The position numbers and the translations under genes were made by a program. The notes under the pieces are model-generated. The model was not told where the DNA came from and did no database searches. It saw only the letters and a program-made list of their open reading frames with translations. A stretch of DNA of 64,000 nt from Pelagibius sp. CAU 1746 (lineage in GTDB: Bacteria; Pseudomonadota; Alphaproteobacteria; Kiloniellales; Kiloniellaceae), in the NCBI RefSeq assembly GCF_039839785.1, contig NZ_JBDOQT010000001.1, positions 1,612,001-1,676,000 of the forward strand, written 5' to 3'. Shown here in pieces: positions 1 through 9,810 of this stretch (within the stretch, counting starts at the first letter, position 1; the number at the start of each line of letters is the position of its first letter).

Positions 1-896
1 ACTTCGCCGCTTTCGGCCTGCTGGCGGCGGTGGAGGTGATGGGCACCATCGGCATGGGCGCCCAGCGCTGGATCGACCTGGGCATCATCCGCCTGCAGCC
101 TTCGGAAATGATGAAGGTGGCGCTGATCCTGGCGCTGGCGCGCTATTTCCACGGCATCGCCAACGAGGACATCGGCCGGCCGACCTACCTGATCCTGCCG
201 ATCATGCTGGCCGTCGCCCCGGCCGGCCTGGTGCTGAAGCAGCCCGACCTGGGCACGGCCGGCATGCTGCTGCTGGCCGCCGGCGCGGTCTTCTTCGCCG
301 CCGGCGTGCGCTGGTGGAAGTTCGCCCTGGTGATCGTCGCTGGCCTGGCCGCGATCCCCATCGGCTGGCAGTTCCTGCACGACTACCAGAAGGCCCGGGT
401 GCTGACCTTCCTGAACCCGGAGAACGACCCGCTGGGCGCCGGCTACCACAGCCTGCAGGCGATGATCGCCTTCGGCTCCGGCGCGGTCACCGGCAAGGGC
501 TTCATGCAGGGCACCCAGAGTCACCTGAATTTCCTGCCGGAGAAGCAGACCGATTTTATTTTCACCATGCTGGCCGAGGAATTCGGCCTGGTCGGCAGCC
601 TTGGCCTGCTGGGTCTCTACTTCCTGCTCCTGGCTTACGGCTTCGCCATCTCTTTCAGGGCGCGGAACCAGTTTGCGCGCCTGCTGGCCCTGGGGCTGAC
701 CACCAACCTCTTCCTCTACGTCTCCATCAACATGGCCATGGTGATGGGCGTCTTCCCGGTGGTCGGCGTGCCGCTGCCCCTGGTCTCCTATGGCGGCACG
801 GTGCTGCTGACGGTGATGATCGCCATGGGCCTGATCATGTCCTGCTACATCCACCGGGATATCCGCATCTCCCGCCGCGGCACGGCGGAGGTCTAG
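1..896 (+). CDS. rodA: Rod shape-determining protein RodA (MrdB), C-terminal part
   Basis: SEDS-family peptidoglycan polymerase of the elongasome, an inner-membrane protein that works with PBP2 in lateral wall synthesis. The gene enters from the left edge, reading frame from base 3, so about 80 N-terminal residues of a protein usually near 380 aa are missing. Visible family marks are the GAQRWIDLG segment followed by QPSEMMK, a run of hydrophobic helices, the periplasmic segment with NPENDPLGAGYH and the C-terminal GVPLPLVSYGG motif. It is followed by about 240 bp with no gene before the tRNA. GC content is high, as in the rest of the chromosome and unlike the island that follows. Confidence 0.95.
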   Translation, partial: FAAFGLLAAVEVMGTIGMGAQRWIDLGIIRLQPSEMMKVALILALARYFHGIANEDIGRPTYLILPIMLAVAPAGLVLKQPDLGTAGMLLLAAGAVFFAAGVRWWKFALVIVAGLAAIPIGWQFLHDYQKARVLTFLNPENDPLGAGYHSLQAMIAFGSGAVTGKGFMQGTQSHLNFLPEKQTDFIFTMLAEEFGLVGSLGLLGLYFLLLAYGFAISFRARNQFARLLALGLTTNLFLYVSINMAMVMGVFPVVGVPLPLVSYGGTVLLTVMIAMGLIMSCYIHRDIRISRRGTAEV

Positions 897-1136
897 GGGG
901 CACTCCAGGGAACCGCCCCAGGAAGCCACCCCGCGGGTCACCGCCGGAATGCCCCTTTTTTTGCAGATTTTTCGCACCTGGGGCCTCGACAAAGGGGCCG
1001 TGACTTGCTATCACCCCGCATCCCGGCGGTCTTGCCGTTTTCCGGCCCGCTACTGTCGACCCCCTCCTCGGGGCTAAGTCCAAGGTTTTCCAAGGATTTC
1101 GGCGGGCAGAGAGACCTCTCGGGCCACCCTTCATGG

Positions 1137-1215
<79 letters not shown>

Positions 1216-1865
1216 TCTCCCGCAGATAGTCAAGGTTTTCTAGGCACATACCCCGTGCTGGTGACCTGATTATCTCTTTCCAGATTCTCGCAGACAAGGC
1301 TTTTGGGCGCGAACCGTCACAGGCGGTGTGACAGGAGTGTGCCACCTCGCCTGTTGGAGAGGGGGCGCAGGGGCCACCCGGGTACCCGGGGTATAGTATG
1401 CATGGGCTCCCCATAAAATTCCTGATTTGAAAGTGTTAAGTACCTGTCGGAGACCTCGGATCGACTGAACCAGCTTGATCAAACCAAGCCGTTAAGTACC
1501 TCAGCCAGACCGTCCGCCGCTTTAAAGGCTGCGCCATTCAGCCTCCTGGGTAGATAGATACTCAAGTTGTCCCCAGGCTCGGTTTTCTGAAAACCGTTAA
1601 GCCAAGCATTTCGAGAGTGCGCCAGATCTTCAGGACCTAGTCCGAGACTGGGTCGCCCATTCAAGATATTGATTTCGCCACGTTACAGGAACGATCTTTC
1701 GCAAATCCCTATATAGGAGTCATAAAGTTTCGTTCAAGAATTGTAGTCTGGTGTTCTAGGTCATATTTATTGGTCACGCAGAAGGTTCACCTTCTCGCGA
1801 TGCGCCATTCGGTCTCTCGTTTAGTGGCTGACTGGATGGCGCCGATATTGTATCACGAGGAAAAA
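1216..1865. other. Left-end noncoding region of element 1
   Basis: About 650 bp without a convincing gene. It holds an inverted repeat GTCACA-N5-TGTGAC (1316-1332), the presumed arm-type site (1326-1344) and a perfect 14-bp palindrome CCCGGGTACCCGGG (1377-1390). A 61-codon minus-strand frame at 1479-1664 has no ribosome binding site and no recognisable motif. The prim-pol frame is open from 1770, but its best start is at 1866. Confidence 0.55.
1326..1344 (+). promoter_or_regulatory. Putative integrase/excisionase arm-type site, left end
   Basis: GTGTGACAGGAGTGTGCCA here matches GTGTGACAGCTGTGTGCCA at 17425-17443 in 17 of 19 positions and in the same orientation. Each copy lies just inside an att repeat, 110 bp from the left one and 34 bp from the right one. 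Position and conservation suggest binding of integrase or excisionase arms. This is inferred, not shown. Confidence 0.45.
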
Positions 1866-4121
1866 GTGAGAGAGACCAGTAGTTTAGTCCCTACATATAC
1901 TCCCGCCTACAGCCAACCGGCTGACTACGTACAAACACCCAAGACGGCCCTCGAATGGGCCAAGCATTACAGGTCTATGGGCTACCGGCCCATTCCAATT
2001 CCATACAAGGACAAGGCTCCTCGCCTGAAGGGCTGGGGAGAGCTTGCGCTTGACGGTAAGGAGCTCGAAGCAGCTTTCCGAGCAGAGCAGATGAATATTG
2101 GCATCAACCTCGGCGAAGCGTCTGGAGGACTTGTCGATATCGATCTCGACTGCGAGGAAGCGATTCGGCTAGCTCCCGCGTTCCTACCCCCAACTGAAGC
2201 GATCTTCGGTCGTTCCTCAAAGCCAAAGAGCCACTGGCTCTACAGGGTGACGGATTGCGGCGACCGGACCGCATTCAGTGGCCCTGATGGTGCGGGAATG
2301 CTGTTGGAGTACAGGGCCAATGGTAGCCAGACCGTCTTTCCGGGTTCGGTTCATCCTTCAGGTGAGAGAGTCGAGTTCGACTGCAAGGGTGATCCTGCTC
2401 ACGTCTCAAGAGACGACCTGCTATCTGCCGTCAGGAAGTGCGCAGCTGCATCCCTAATCGCCAAGTATTGGGCTAAGGGCTCTCGGCATGATCTTGCATT
2501 GGCTCTTTCAGGCACGTTGCTCAAGGGCGGTTGGTCTTCGGAAAACGCCGTCCAGTTCGTTGAAGCTGTGTGCCATGCTGCAGAGGATGAGGATGTCGAG
2601 GACCGGAAGAGATGCATTGCCGATACCGTCGCTAGGTTGGCTCGCGGTGAGCCAGTTGCCGGACCTTCTCGGTTGGCCGAACTGATTGGTGATCGATCCT
2701 GTAGCTGTGTCCAGGACTGGCTTGGGTTGAAGGTGTCAGTGATTTCCGCTTCGAGAGTATCTCATTCCGTGATGAATTCCGATTCGGGAGAGCTCCCGGT
2801 CTCAGATTCACACAATGGCCTTCTATTTGCCCAAAAGTGCTCAAGCAGGGCACGCTACTGCTATGAGCATGGCTGTTGGTATCTATGGATGGGTAAACAG
2901 TGGAAGCAAGACACCACAGATCAGGTGATTCTGGTGGGGCAACAGCTCGTCTGGGACTATGGCGGCTATCTTCGCAACCAGGTGTTACCAGAAAACCAGC
3001 AGCAGGTTTCAAGGTGGATGACGCAAACCCTCGATCAGCGAAAGCTCCGGAGCATGCTTGAACTGGCAAAGCCCCACTTGGCTGTAGGAGCGGATGAACT
3101 CGATAGCGATCCGTGGCTACTGAACTGTGAGAACGGCACCTTGGACCTCAAGACAGGAGCGCTGAGACCCCATAGCCCAGCAGACCTGATCACTAAGATC
3201 GTTCCGGTCTCCTACGACCCGAAGGCAGAGTGTCCAAAGTGGAACAACTTCCTGGACGGTGTCTGTGGCGGTGATCAAGAACTCGTCAGCTACCTCCAGA
3301 GGGTGATTGGCTACACGCTGACTGGTAGCACTTCCGAGCAATGCATGTTCTTGCTGCACGGGACGGGCGCTAACGGCAAGACGACATTCTTGAACGCGAT
3401 CAAGGATATCCTCGACCCCTATGCTCGTCAGGCGCAGGCAGAAAGCCTCATGGTCCGACGCTCCGAAGGGGCGCGGTCGGACATCGCGAGACTTGCTGGG
3501 GCGAGGTTGGTCGTAACGTCAGAGTCGGAAGCGAACCACAAGTTCGCTGAAGGTTTGGTCAAGCAGATGACCGGAGGAGATCCGATTACCGCCCGCTACC
3601 TCTATCAGCAGGAGTTCGAGTTCGTTCCTCAGTTCAAAATCTTCCTTGCGACGAACCGGAAGCCGAACATCGAAGGTACTGATGAAGGGATCTGGCGGCG
3701 AATTCACCTCATTCCTTTTGACGTGACGTTCCCTCTGGAAAAGAGGGACAAGGGTCTGCCTGAGAAGTTAAGAGCTGAGCAGCAGGGCATCTTGGCTTGG
3801 GCAGTTAAGGGGTGCTTGGCGTGGCAGAATGATGGGCTTCAGCCTCCCGAGAAAGTGCGCGCAGCGACCAAGGAGTACCGAGCCGAATCGGATCAGGTGG
3901 CTAAGTTCATTGACGATTGCTGTGAGCTGGCTCCTGAGCGCTTCAGCCCTTCGAAAGAGCTCTACGCTGCATACGAGGACTGGTGTGTCGAGACTGTCGA
4001 GACCCCTCTTCCGAAGTCAGAGTTTGCTAAGCGACTTGGTGGCCGTGGTCTACAACAGGGCAGGACGAAGAGCGAGCGGCGCTGGTATGGGATTCGGCTG
4101 AAAGACCAAACTGAAGCGTGA
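1866..4121 (+). CDS. Bifunctional DNA primase/polymerase - SF3 helicase (P4-alpha/D5 type) replication protein
   Basis: Initiates replication of the mobile element. The N-terminal third is a prim-pol (archaeo-eukaryotic primase) domain: ALEWAKHYRSMGYRPIPI, then GINLGEASGGLVDIDLD with the catalytic acidic pair, then a conserved SHWLYRV strand. The C-terminal half is a D5/P4-type SF3 helicase with Walker A GTGANGKTT near residue 499, a Walker B-type RLVVTSESE segment and ATNRKPNIEGTDEGIWRR (sensor/arginine region). The frame is open from 1770 (TTG) with an ATG at 1800. I chose GTG 1866 because GAGG sits five bases upstream, giving 751 aa. Such proteins are typical of P4-like satellites and integrative plasmids. 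Lower GC than the chromosome. Confidence 0.9.
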   Translation: MRETSSLVPTYTPAYSQPADYVQTPKTALEWAKHYRSMGYRPIPIPYKDKAPRLKGWGELALDGKELEAAFRAEQMNIGINLGEASGGLVDIDLDCEEAIRLAPAFLPPTEAIFGRSSKPKSHWLYRVTDCGDRTAFSGPDGAGMLLEYRANGSQTVFPGSVHPSGERVEFDCKGDPAHVSRDDLLSAVRKCAAASLIAKYWAKGSRHDLALALSGTLLKGGWSSENAVQFVEAVCHAAEDEDVEDRKRCIADTVARLARGEPVAGPSRLAELIGDRSCSCVQDWLGLKVSVISASRVSHSVMNSDSGELPVSDSHNGLLFAQKCSSRARYCYEHGCWYLWMGKQWKQDTTDQVILVGQQLVWDYGGYLRNQVLPENQQQVSRWMTQTLDQRKLRSMLELAKPHLAVGADELDSDPWLLNCENGTLDLKTGALRPHSPADLITKIVPVSYDPKAECPKWNNFLDGVCGGDQELVSYLQRVIGYTLTGSTSEQCMFLLHGTGANGKTTFLNAIKDILDPYARQAQAESLMVRRSEGARSDIARLAGARLVVTSESEANHKFAEGLVKQMTGGDPITARYLYQQEFEFVPQFKIFLATNRKPNIEGTDEGIWRRIHLIPFDVTFPLEKRDKGLPEKLRAEQQGILAWAVKGCLAWQNDGLQPPEKVRAATKEYRAESDQVAKFIDDCCELAPERFSPSKELYAAYEDWCVETVETPLPKSEFAKRLGGRGLQQGRTKSERRWYGIRLKDQTEA

Positions 4122-4726
4122 CCTTTTCTCTTGTCCTGGGGTGACAGGGTGACAGGGGTGATACAGGAAATCGGGAAGTAGCTCATGTCTTGCTCATGAG
4201 AGAGTTTCCAGAAATCCATGTCATCATCTGTCACCTGTCATCGCTGGCAACTAAATTCACTTCTCACATTTGGGAGCTTACAGGCTTGCCTTGGAGGTGT
4301 TTTTGAGGGGAGTTGGATCTGCCTCTCGAAAATGCTGAGAATTTCCTGGCGCTTACATCTAGGGTTAAATGTATCTATGTAAAATCAATCTTTAGGCGTA
4401 TCAGTTGCAATCCATAGGTTTATGCTGGTCTCAGAGCACGTGGACAGCGGTAGGGCGCCAACAATTGGTGAAGTCAAAGTGTTACAGCAAACGTTCCCAT
4501 TCTGTTCTTCGCCTGATATATTCTTCTTGGTTGAACTACCCCTAGACGATTCGGCATTCTGCGACACTGTTGTGGGAAGATTCGGCATCCCGTTCCATCG
4601 TTGGCCGTCTGCGCCGAATGGACGAATGGTAGTTTGGTCGAATCGTTTTTGCAGTCGCTTCGGGGGAACCTGTTTGTGGAGAGGACTCTGCTGACTTGCG
4701 GCCTTTCTCGGGAAAGGCAAAGGTAG
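4122..4726. other. Intergenic region between replication gene and methyltransferase
   Basis: About 600 bp without a believable gene. The first 120 bp carry the TGACAG repeats described separately. The middle (about 4350-4390) is AT-rich and could hold the promoter of the defense cluster. A 90-codon frame at 4422-4694 (+) and frames on the other strand lack ribosome binding sites and family motifs. I see no small C-protein-type regulator ahead of the methyltransferase. Confidence 0.5.
4138..4242 (+). repeat. TGACAG direct and inverted repeats downstream of the prim-pol gene (possible origin)
   Basis: Two direct copies of GGGTGACA and a related GGGGTGATACA lie at 4138-4167. An inverted counterpart, CTGTCACCTGTCATC, lies at 4228-4242. 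The two sides can pair over about 13 bp with one bulge and a loop of roughly 75 bases. Iteron-like repeats next to a P4-type replication gene fit an element origin. The same TGACAG core occurs in the presumed arm sites near both ends. Confidence 0.4.
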
Positions 4727-6022
4727 ATGAGTAGGCGTGCCGTTAATCGGGATCCGGTGTTCATCGATGTCTTTGCGGGTTGCGGTGGATTGAGCCTTGG
4801 CCTCCTTCGAGCAGGCTGGCGCGGCCTATTTGCCGTCGAGAAGGACGCTTTCGCATTTGACACGTTGCAATCCAACTTGCTTGGGCCAAACGCGCGCTAC
4901 GGCTACAACTGGGCGAGTTGGTTAGAGCAAAAGCCCTGGGCTATCGAGGAACTTATTTCGGCGCACTACGAGCGCTTGTCCAAGCTTCGCGGCCAGGTTG
5001 ATCTTCTTGCAGGGGGGCCGCCTTGCCAGGGCTTCTCTAGCGCCGGCAGGCGACGCCACAAAGACCCTCGTAATCGGCTCGTCGAGCGATACCTCGAGTT
5101 TGTCGACTTGGTACAACCCCGGATCGTGCTGATCGAGAACGTGAAGGGCATTACTTATGACTTCGCGGCAAGTAGCAGTTCGACCTCTCGACGAAATTTC
5201 GCAAACGAGCTCATCGCGCGCCTCGAAGAAAACTACCATGTCTACAAAGACACGGTTCCGTGTTCCGCATATGGCGTGCCTCAGCGACGACCGCGTTTCT
5301 TCCTTGTAGGCATTCTCAAAAATGACCTCGACCTACCTAACCGCGGCGATCCTTTTGCTCATCTCCAATCTGCAAAGGATGACTTCTTGTCGGCTAGGCG
5401 CCTTCGCGCAAAGGTAAGCTGCCAGCAAGCGATTTCCGATCTCGAAGTTGCGCGCGCAGGAACCTGGGAATGCCCTGACTCGAAGGGCTACGACGCAGTT
5501 CGCACGACCAAGCCACGCACAAATTTCCAACGCCTGATGCGCGACGGATACGACGGTCCTATCTCAGATACCCGTCTGGCAAAGCACAGGCCACACATAG
5601 TCAAACGGTTCGCCAAGATTATTGACGAATGCAAGAAATCGGACCGCCTCGACGTGCAAATCAATCGCGAAATGCGGGAGCGCTACGGCATCAAGAAGAT
5701 GGCAACACGTGTGTTGGACCCTGCGAAAGTCTCACCAACGATCACCAGCATGCCGGACGACCTATTACACTATTCAGAACCGCGTACGTTGACAGTGCGC
5801 GAGAATGCACGTCTCCAGACCTTTCCTGATTGGTTCTCCTTTCATGGGAAGTATACCACAGGCGGAGACCGGCGCGCACGAGAGGTACCTAGGTTCACGC
5901 AAGTCGCCAACGCGGTGCCGCCCTTGTTGGCGGAAATGTGGGGAGAGGTTCTACTGAAGTATCTCCGCCCTCAGAGACGAGCAAAGGCACAAAGAGCAAT
6001 CGCCAGAAGAGAGGCGGCCTGA
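4727..6022 (+). CDS. C5-cytosine DNA methyltransferase (Dcm/M.HhaI family)
   Basis: Transfers a methyl group from SAM to cytosine C5 in a specific DNA site. Motif I is FAGCGGLSLGL (residues 16-26). Motif IV is GGPPCQGFSS with catalytic Cys100. Motif VI is IENVKG (E137-N138-V139), motif VIII is VPQRRPRF (Q186-R187-R188), motif IX is RENARLQTFP and motif X is QVANAVPP. The span between VIII and IX is the target-recognition domain; its specificity cannot be read. The start has AAAGG just upstream. At 431 aa it is slightly long for a monospecific enzyme. No conventional type II endonuclease gene is adjacent. Instead it leads the DptFGH-like trio on the same strand, so I infer it protects self DNA from that trio. 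Confidence 0.95.
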   Translation: MSRRAVNRDPVFIDVFAGCGGLSLGLLRAGWRGLFAVEKDAFAFDTLQSNLLGPNARYGYNWASWLEQKPWAIEELISAHYERLSKLRGQVDLLAGGPPCQGFSSAGRRRHKDPRNRLVERYLEFVDLVQPRIVLIENVKGITYDFAASSSSTSRRNFANELIARLEENYHVYKDTVPCSAYGVPQRRPRFFLVGILKNDLDLPNRGDPFAHLQSAKDDFLSARRLRAKVSCQQAISDLEVARAGTWECPDSKGYDAVRTTKPRTNFQRLMRDGYDGPISDTRLAKHRPHIVKRFAKIIDECKKSDRLDVQINREMRERYGIKKMATRVLDPAKVSPTITSMPDDLLHYSEPRTLTVRENARLQTFPDWFSFHGKYTTGGDRRAREVPRFTQVANAVPPLLAEMWGEVLLKYLRPQRRAKAQRAIARREAA

Positions 6023-6148
6023 ATGAGGCATGGCCTTCTATACCTGGCGCCTGGACAGGTTGACGCTCCACAACATGATTAAAGTCAGCCAAGACCCTTG
6101 TCTCCACCGTTGGTCAGAATGCTAGTGACCGACTATCCGGTATAGGAA

Positions 6149-8272
6149 ATGGCTGAGACAGAAGATCTGCAACAATTTCCCGAGGGCTTGATCCGCTGGA
6201 GCGGATATCGCCACGGAGGAGTGCGGAAACCCTTCCAGCGGAACACCGGCCGTCCAACTGGAGACCAGTTCGAAACTCCGGTCGTCTTGCGCCTTAGGAG
6301 CTGGGTTGAAGGACTTGTTGCGGGAAATGATGTTCCGCGCGCGATCTTCCTCGTCGGCGGCCCAGGGAACGGTAAAACCGACGCCGTTGAAGGATGCATC
6401 GAGGCCCTTGATAGAGAGCTGAATGCTCGTGGGGCACTCTACGAGGCGTTCGCCACCCAGTACCATTCCCATAGAGACGAGCTACCACCACGCAAGACCG
6501 TAGTTGACCTGTCTTCGATAGGCGTGATCTTGCCAAGCCATCTACAGGTCTCTGTCTCACTCGTCCAAGACGCTACAGAAGGCGACCAGTCAATAGGCGC
6601 GTCTGCCGAACAGCTGCTCCTCGACGACATTGCAGGACATGTGGATGCCGAATCGGCTGGCATATACATATGCTGCGTGAATCGCGGCATCCTTGCTCAC
6701 GCTGCTTCGATAGCGGAAGAAAGCGGTGACTACTTCATTTCCGCAGACCTGCTCTCTAAAATTACAATGTCTGTTACCAGCGGTCCTACCGCCCCGTCTT
6801 GTTGGCCTCTCGAAGGCTATTCACATATCGGGGTGTGGCCCATGGATGTTGAATCTCTGGTAGCACCATCCGACACGGGCTTCGAGCAGTCAGTCGCTTA
6901 CAAAATCTTCGAATCGGCCCTCGAAGAGAAGCGGTGGAACGAGCCCTGTGAGCTTGGAACTCGGTGCCCGTTTTGCCAGAATCGTCGCCTTCTTACGCGC
7001 AAGGGCGTATTGGAATCGCTCGTTCAGCTCCTCTACTACTACGAGGTTAGCTCGGGTAAGAGATGGACGTTTCGCGATCTATTTTCGCTCGTCCCATACC
7101 TAATAGTGGGGGATTACTCTGAACTCGAGATTCGTGGGAAACGATTGTCCCCTTGTGATTGGGCAGCTGAACAGTATCGGATTGCCCGCGAAGGGCCGGC
7201 AAATAGTGTGGAACGCGATAGGGCTCCATTCTTGCTCATGTCGCGCTTGTTCCACCACCGCCTTTTCCCAAGATGGCCTGGTTTCGATCGCGGGGAACAC
7301 AGAAGTGCCAAGCGCGAGCTGTTCAAGGAAAAGCATTCAGATGAAGGTTTGCTAGCAGCCAGGGGCTATTTTCGGTTCGCGTCAAAAGCCCAAGAAATCA
7401 TTTCCCGTGCGAGCGGAGATATCCCTGATCGCATTCGTGACTCGCTTGGCCCAGCGCTGGAGCCAGCACTCTCTCCAAGCGAGAGGGTTCTGTTCTCCAA
7501 GGATGGTCAAGACTACGCCGTTGCAGATGTCGAAAACAGGTTGAGCCTATCTGTCCGAAACGGACTTGAGCTGGTTGGCACCCAAATCGAAACGCTTGAG
7601 AGAGACATTCTGCAGACGCTAGTCCTCGCAGATGAGGCTCTTGTCGAAGACAAGTTCCCTAGAAACCGGACTCGCCAGGCCCGCCTTCTCCAGTCCACTA
7701 TTCGACAATTCGCGGCGCGACTTGTGAAGCGCAGCCTGGGGGTTCGGCGGGCGGTATGTCGCGATGTGGATCATTTTGAGCGATACGTATCAGCAGCCCG
7801 TCAAACCGCTGCACAGAATGACGTGAGGAAGGAGCTTAGGAACCTCTTGCACGACTCGAACAACAAGTTTCGAGCGGGGCTAGCGACAACTTTTGGACAG
7901 CCAATTGCGGAACGATCTCGAGACGTGGCACTTCTCCTTCCCAAGATGGTGGCTGTTCAGCCTGTCCTGGCCGAAGACTCCGACAAGCGCCCAGCCGAGA
8001 ACCTCCCGTACTTTCGAATCGAAGGGCACTACGTCGCTCTGACATACGAGCTGTTTCGAGTGCTGGAGGAAGTCTCAGATGGCTTGCATGAAGCTTCGCT
8101 GCCCAGCGAGATCTATTCCCTTTTGGATCGTGTGAAATCCCTGGTGGCCGGGCAGGTGGTTCGAGACGAGCAAATCCTCAACGACGAGCCACATATCGTG
8201 CTGGGGTCTTCTCTCGACACCATTGAGTACGTGGGTGGCCAGTTCCACTTCTCAAGGGGAGGGCGCCAATGA
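6149..8272 (+). CDS. DptF-like P-loop ATPase of the defense cluster
   Basis: A 707-aa protein with Walker A GGPGNGKT (residues 70-77), a Walker B-like LLLDD near residues 155-160 and a following YICCVNRG strand that may be a sensor. A small cysteine cluster, C267-x5-C273-PF-C276 followed by QNR, may bind metal. It is the first of three genes with 4-bp ATGA overlaps. Size, fold and gene order resemble DptF of the DptF-G-H restriction module that acts beside DNA phosphorothioation. The likely role is an ATPase that couples sensing or loading to the large HerA/nuclease protein. The assignment rests on order and motif memory, so a different AAA+ defense ATPase remains possible. It starts 126 bp after the methyltransferase. 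Confidence 0.7.
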   Translation: MAETEDLQQFPEGLIRWSGYRHGGVRKPFQRNTGRPTGDQFETPVVLRLRSWVEGLVAGNDVPRAIFLVGGPGNGKTDAVEGCIEALDRELNARGALYEAFATQYHSHRDELPPRKTVVDLSSIGVILPSHLQVSVSLVQDATEGDQSIGASAEQLLLDDIAGHVDAESAGIYICCVNRGILAHAASIAEESGDYFISADLLSKITMSVTSGPTAPSCWPLEGYSHIGVWPMDVESLVAPSDTGFEQSVAYKIFESALEEKRWNEPCELGTRCPFCQNRRLLTRKGVLESLVQLLYYYEVSSGKRWTFRDLFSLVPYLIVGDYSELEIRGKRLSPCDWAAEQYRIAREGPANSVERDRAPFLLMSRLFHHRLFPRWPGFDRGEHRSAKRELFKEKHSDEGLLAARGYFRFASKAQEIISRASGDIPDRIRDSLGPALEPALSPSERVLFSKDGQDYAVADVENRLSLSVRNGLELVGTQIETLERDILQTLVLADEALVEDKFPRNRTRQARLLQSTIRQFAARLVKRSLGVRRAVCRDVDHFERYVSAARQTAAQNDVRKELRNLLHDSNNKFRAGLATTFGQPIAERSRDVALLLPKMVAVQPVLAEDSDKRPAENLPYFRIEGHYVALTYELFRVLEEVSDGLHEASLPSEIYSLLDRVKSLVAGQVVRDEQILNDEPHIVLGSSLDTIEYVGGQFHFSRGGRQ

Positions 8273-9810
8273 CCACGGAGGAATTCCTAAAGAAACCCTG
8301 GGCACCGGCGAACATCCATGAAGCCTATGACAACAGCTTCCTGCACATGCGCCCTGCTCCTGAATACGCATCTGGCGAAGTTATACTGGCCTCAACATAT
8401 CGGGAAGTTGGTTTCAAAGGAGACGCGGTTTCCGAAGGTCGTACTCCAAAAAATGGCAGAGAGTTCCAAAAGAACCTCGACAAGGGAAGACGTCCTCGAG
8501 CGGATGCGGTAGGCACTGACATCGATATTGAGGCATGGCGGCGAATCATAACTGGGACACTTCGCAGTCCAAAACAGCCAAACCAAGCGGCCAAGCGTTT
8601 TCTCCAAATTAGCCCGGTTGTTCCCGACGCCGCCCTTTACACACTTTCGGCGAGACTCTCGGCAAATTCGTGGAACCCAGGTGCGCTGGTCGCCCGGATC
8701 ATACTCCTGGGGAAGCACAGCGAAGCCGACGCAAAGGAGCTTTGGAACCAGCTATTTCACTCGCTCTCAGTCAGCGAAGATGACGACATTTGGGCTCGTT
8801 TCCTACAAGAAGAGTTCGAATCTTGGCGCAACAAGCTCCATATGGCTTCCTGGTCAAGACCTAGTGATCTCTCGGACAGCCTCGCCACATCGGCATGGCG
8901 TAAGGCTTGGCTACCGACACCGGCTGCAAGGTTTGTCATTGATCTTGAGTACACTCTTGCGCTCAAGATTCATCTTACGCGGCGCCAGTGGATTAGCATG
9001 GTCGAAGCTATGCTCCGTCTTGGCACCGCTTCTTACATCCTATGGATCTGCAACGCGAACATGCAGTGTTTTGCCATTTTTCGACAGATCCTGAATGGTG
9101 CTCAAGCCCCTACACGTGCGGAACTTGAGCAGCACCTCAGCGTCGGATCCGGATATTGGCGATATGGGCAGTTAGCAGCAGGAACAATTACCGATTTCTC
9201 CACGGGATTCGTTAAGGCACGAGCTGGAATCAACCTGCTCCTTCACTACCTGAATGGCTCTTACAAGCACCTTTCAACGTGTCTTGGAAACCTCGAGGAG
9301 TTGGAAGCTTTTTGCCAATGGCTGCGCGAGAATCGCACGTGCATCAACGAGGAAGACTTCAGGCATGACTACCAAGATATCTTGGAGAGTGATCAACGCC
9401 TGATGGCGGGAAAAAAGGGCATCTCCGCCAACGTGAAGGAATTCTTGCGCCACGCACTTGGCCAACGGCAGACTGCGGAGCCTGGTCTCGACAGCTACGA
9501 CCAAGGTTACTTCTTAGCGAAGAAGGGAGGTTACCGGACAGCGCCATGGATCGTGTCGCTTGGCCCAGTGTCAGTTCTGTCGCTAGTCAATGCATGCACT
9601 CATAGCGCAAAGGGTCCTCGCACAGTCGAGGATCTATGCCGTCATCTCGGTGAATACGGAATCGATGTTCAAGCTCAAGCAGTGCCCGGGTCCCAACTAG
9701 GCCAGACACTTCGCAACCTGGGTCTGGTTTTGGATAGCCCGGACGCAGAGGGTGGCATGGTGGTGATTAACCCATTTGAACATGTCGCCAAGGAACAAGC
9801 TAAATCATGA
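8269..9810 (+). CDS. DptG-like component of the defense cluster (no enzymatic motif)
   Basis: A 513-aa protein with no catalytic motif that I recognise. It is mostly alpha-helical in appearance and soluble. A conserved-looking C-terminal stretch contains DQGYFLAKKGGY, APWIVSLGPVSVLSLV and a probable winged-helix-like end (TVEDLCRHLGEYGIDV). The start codon overlaps the previous stop (ATGA) and is preceded by GGAGGG, so translation is coupled. Its own stop overlaps the next start in the same way. The position between an ATPase and a giant HerA-type protein matches DptG of DptFGH modules, which is the basis of the call. Confidence 0.6.
   Translation: MTTEEFLKKPWAPANIHEAYDNSFLHMRPAPEYASGEVILASTYREVGFKGDAVSEGRTPKNGREFQKNLDKGRRPRADAVGTDIDIEAWRRIITGTLRSPKQPNQAAKRFLQISPVVPDAALYTLSARLSANSWNPGALVARIILLGKHSEADAKELWNQLFHSLSVSEDDDIWARFLQEEFESWRNKLHMASWSRPSDLSDSLATSAWRKAWLPTPAARFVIDLEYTLALKIHLTRRQWISMVEAMLRLGTASYILWICNANMQCFAIFRQILNGAQAPTRAELEQHLSVGSGYWRYGQLAAGTITDFSTGFVKARAGINLLLHYLNGSYKHLSTCLGNLEELEAFCQWLRENRTCINEEDFRHDYQDILESDQRLMAGKKGISANVKEFLRHALGQRQTAEPGLDSYDQGYFLAKKGGYRTAPWIVSLGPVSVLSLVNACTHSAKGPRTVEDLCRHLGEYGIDVQAQAVPGSQLGQTLRNLGLVLDSPDAEGGMVVINPFEHVAKEQAKS

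Noticed and set aside
1479-1664. A 61-codon minus-strand frame in the left end of the element (possible excisionase)
   Set aside because: No ribosome binding site, no helix-turn-helix pattern and no coupled neighbour.
4422-4694. A 90-codon plus-strand frame before the methyltransferase (possible C-protein)
   Set aside because: No helix-turn-helix motif, odd residue composition and no ribosome binding site.
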